The translations under genes and the position numbers were made by a program. 64,000 nucleotides of DNA from Verrucomicrobiaceae bacterium (GTDB taxonomy: Bacteria > Verrucomicrobiota > Verrucomicrobiia > Verrucomicrobiales > Verrucomicrobiaceae), in contig JADJPM010000001.1 of assembly GCA_016713245.1 (NCBI GenBank), forward strand, positions 992,001-1,056,000. Direction: 5' to 3'. Shown here piece by piece: positions 63,956-64,000 of the stretch; position 1 is the first letter of the stretch; the number at the start of each line of letters is the position of its first letter. The notes beneath the pieces were generated by a model that was not told the DNA's origin, did no database searches, and was given only the letters and a program-made list of their open reading frames with translations.

Positions 63956-64000
63956 CCTTCACCGCCCGGGATGCCAGCGGTAGTGACCCGTGAGCGGAAA

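Noticed and set aside
1..64000. tRNA and rRNA genes
   Set aside because: I saw no cloverleaf with a conserved TTCGA-type arm or CCA end, and no rRNA-like conserved stretch, but reading by eye could miss a tRNA.

Overview
The window looks like a chromosomal stretch from a Verrucomicrobiota member, probably near Prosthecobacter/Verrucomicrobium in the Verrucomicrobiales. This is inferred from gene content: planctomycete/verrucomicrobial-type cytochrome proteins paired with DUF1501 or DUF1552 partners, Tat-exported Gfo/Idh/MocA oxidoreductases, sulfatases, a tandem (double-length) UvrA, and a giant secreted beta-repeat protein with the C-terminal domain typical of that phylum. It is mostly a high-GC patchwork of short operons. 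I saw no rRNA, tRNA, CRISPR array or prophage.

Layout. 1-4259 (minus): the start of a tandem UvrA running off the left edge; a complete protein-kinase-like domain is inserted in its first copy. 4388-8830: iron alcohol dehydrogenase and class I aldolase (plus), then a Tat-exported oxidoreductase and a sugar epimerase/isomerase (minus). 8964-16780 (plus): PSCyt1/DUF1549/DUF1553 protein with its DUF1501 partner, an ABC-2 permease overlapping panC, and an NDH-2-like dehydrogenase. 16806-20445 (minus): NsrR-like regulator with a c-type cytochrome protein, a Cys-rich lipoprotein, DUF2062 and uppP. 20619-25095: a DUF3368 toxin-antitoxin pair, RNase PH, the agmatine-to-putrescine pair aguB-aguA, and a compact HicB-like/VapB-like/PIN cluster. 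25205-28794: alaS, then a RAYT transposase flanked by REP palindromes.

28801-37939: a beta-propeller protein and sulfatase (minus), then a DUF1552 protein and its DUF1592/1588-type cytochrome partner separated by a DUF3800 gene, and a TrmA/RlmD-type RNA methyltransferase. 37959-43032 (minus): patatin lipoprotein, alginate-export-type porin, alpha-carbonic anhydrase lipoprotein, and a frameshifted Cys/Met-metabolism PLP enzyme. 43083-60468 (minus): what was one 5,359-residue secreted M36 (fungalysin) metalloprotease with many beta repeats, now split by a 1,302-bp IS5-family element; removing the IS and one target-site copy restores the frame exactly. 60632-64000: pyrH, an apparent sbcC remnant, sbcD and an integral membrane protein.

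Two themes stand out. First, UvrA carries an embedded kinase fold with all canonical catalytic residues at canonical spacing. Second, several families of short, often palindromic repeats lie between genes and, without breaking the frame, inside uvrA, alaS, sbcD and two cytochrome-type genes, so they add extra peptide segments to housekeeping proteins.
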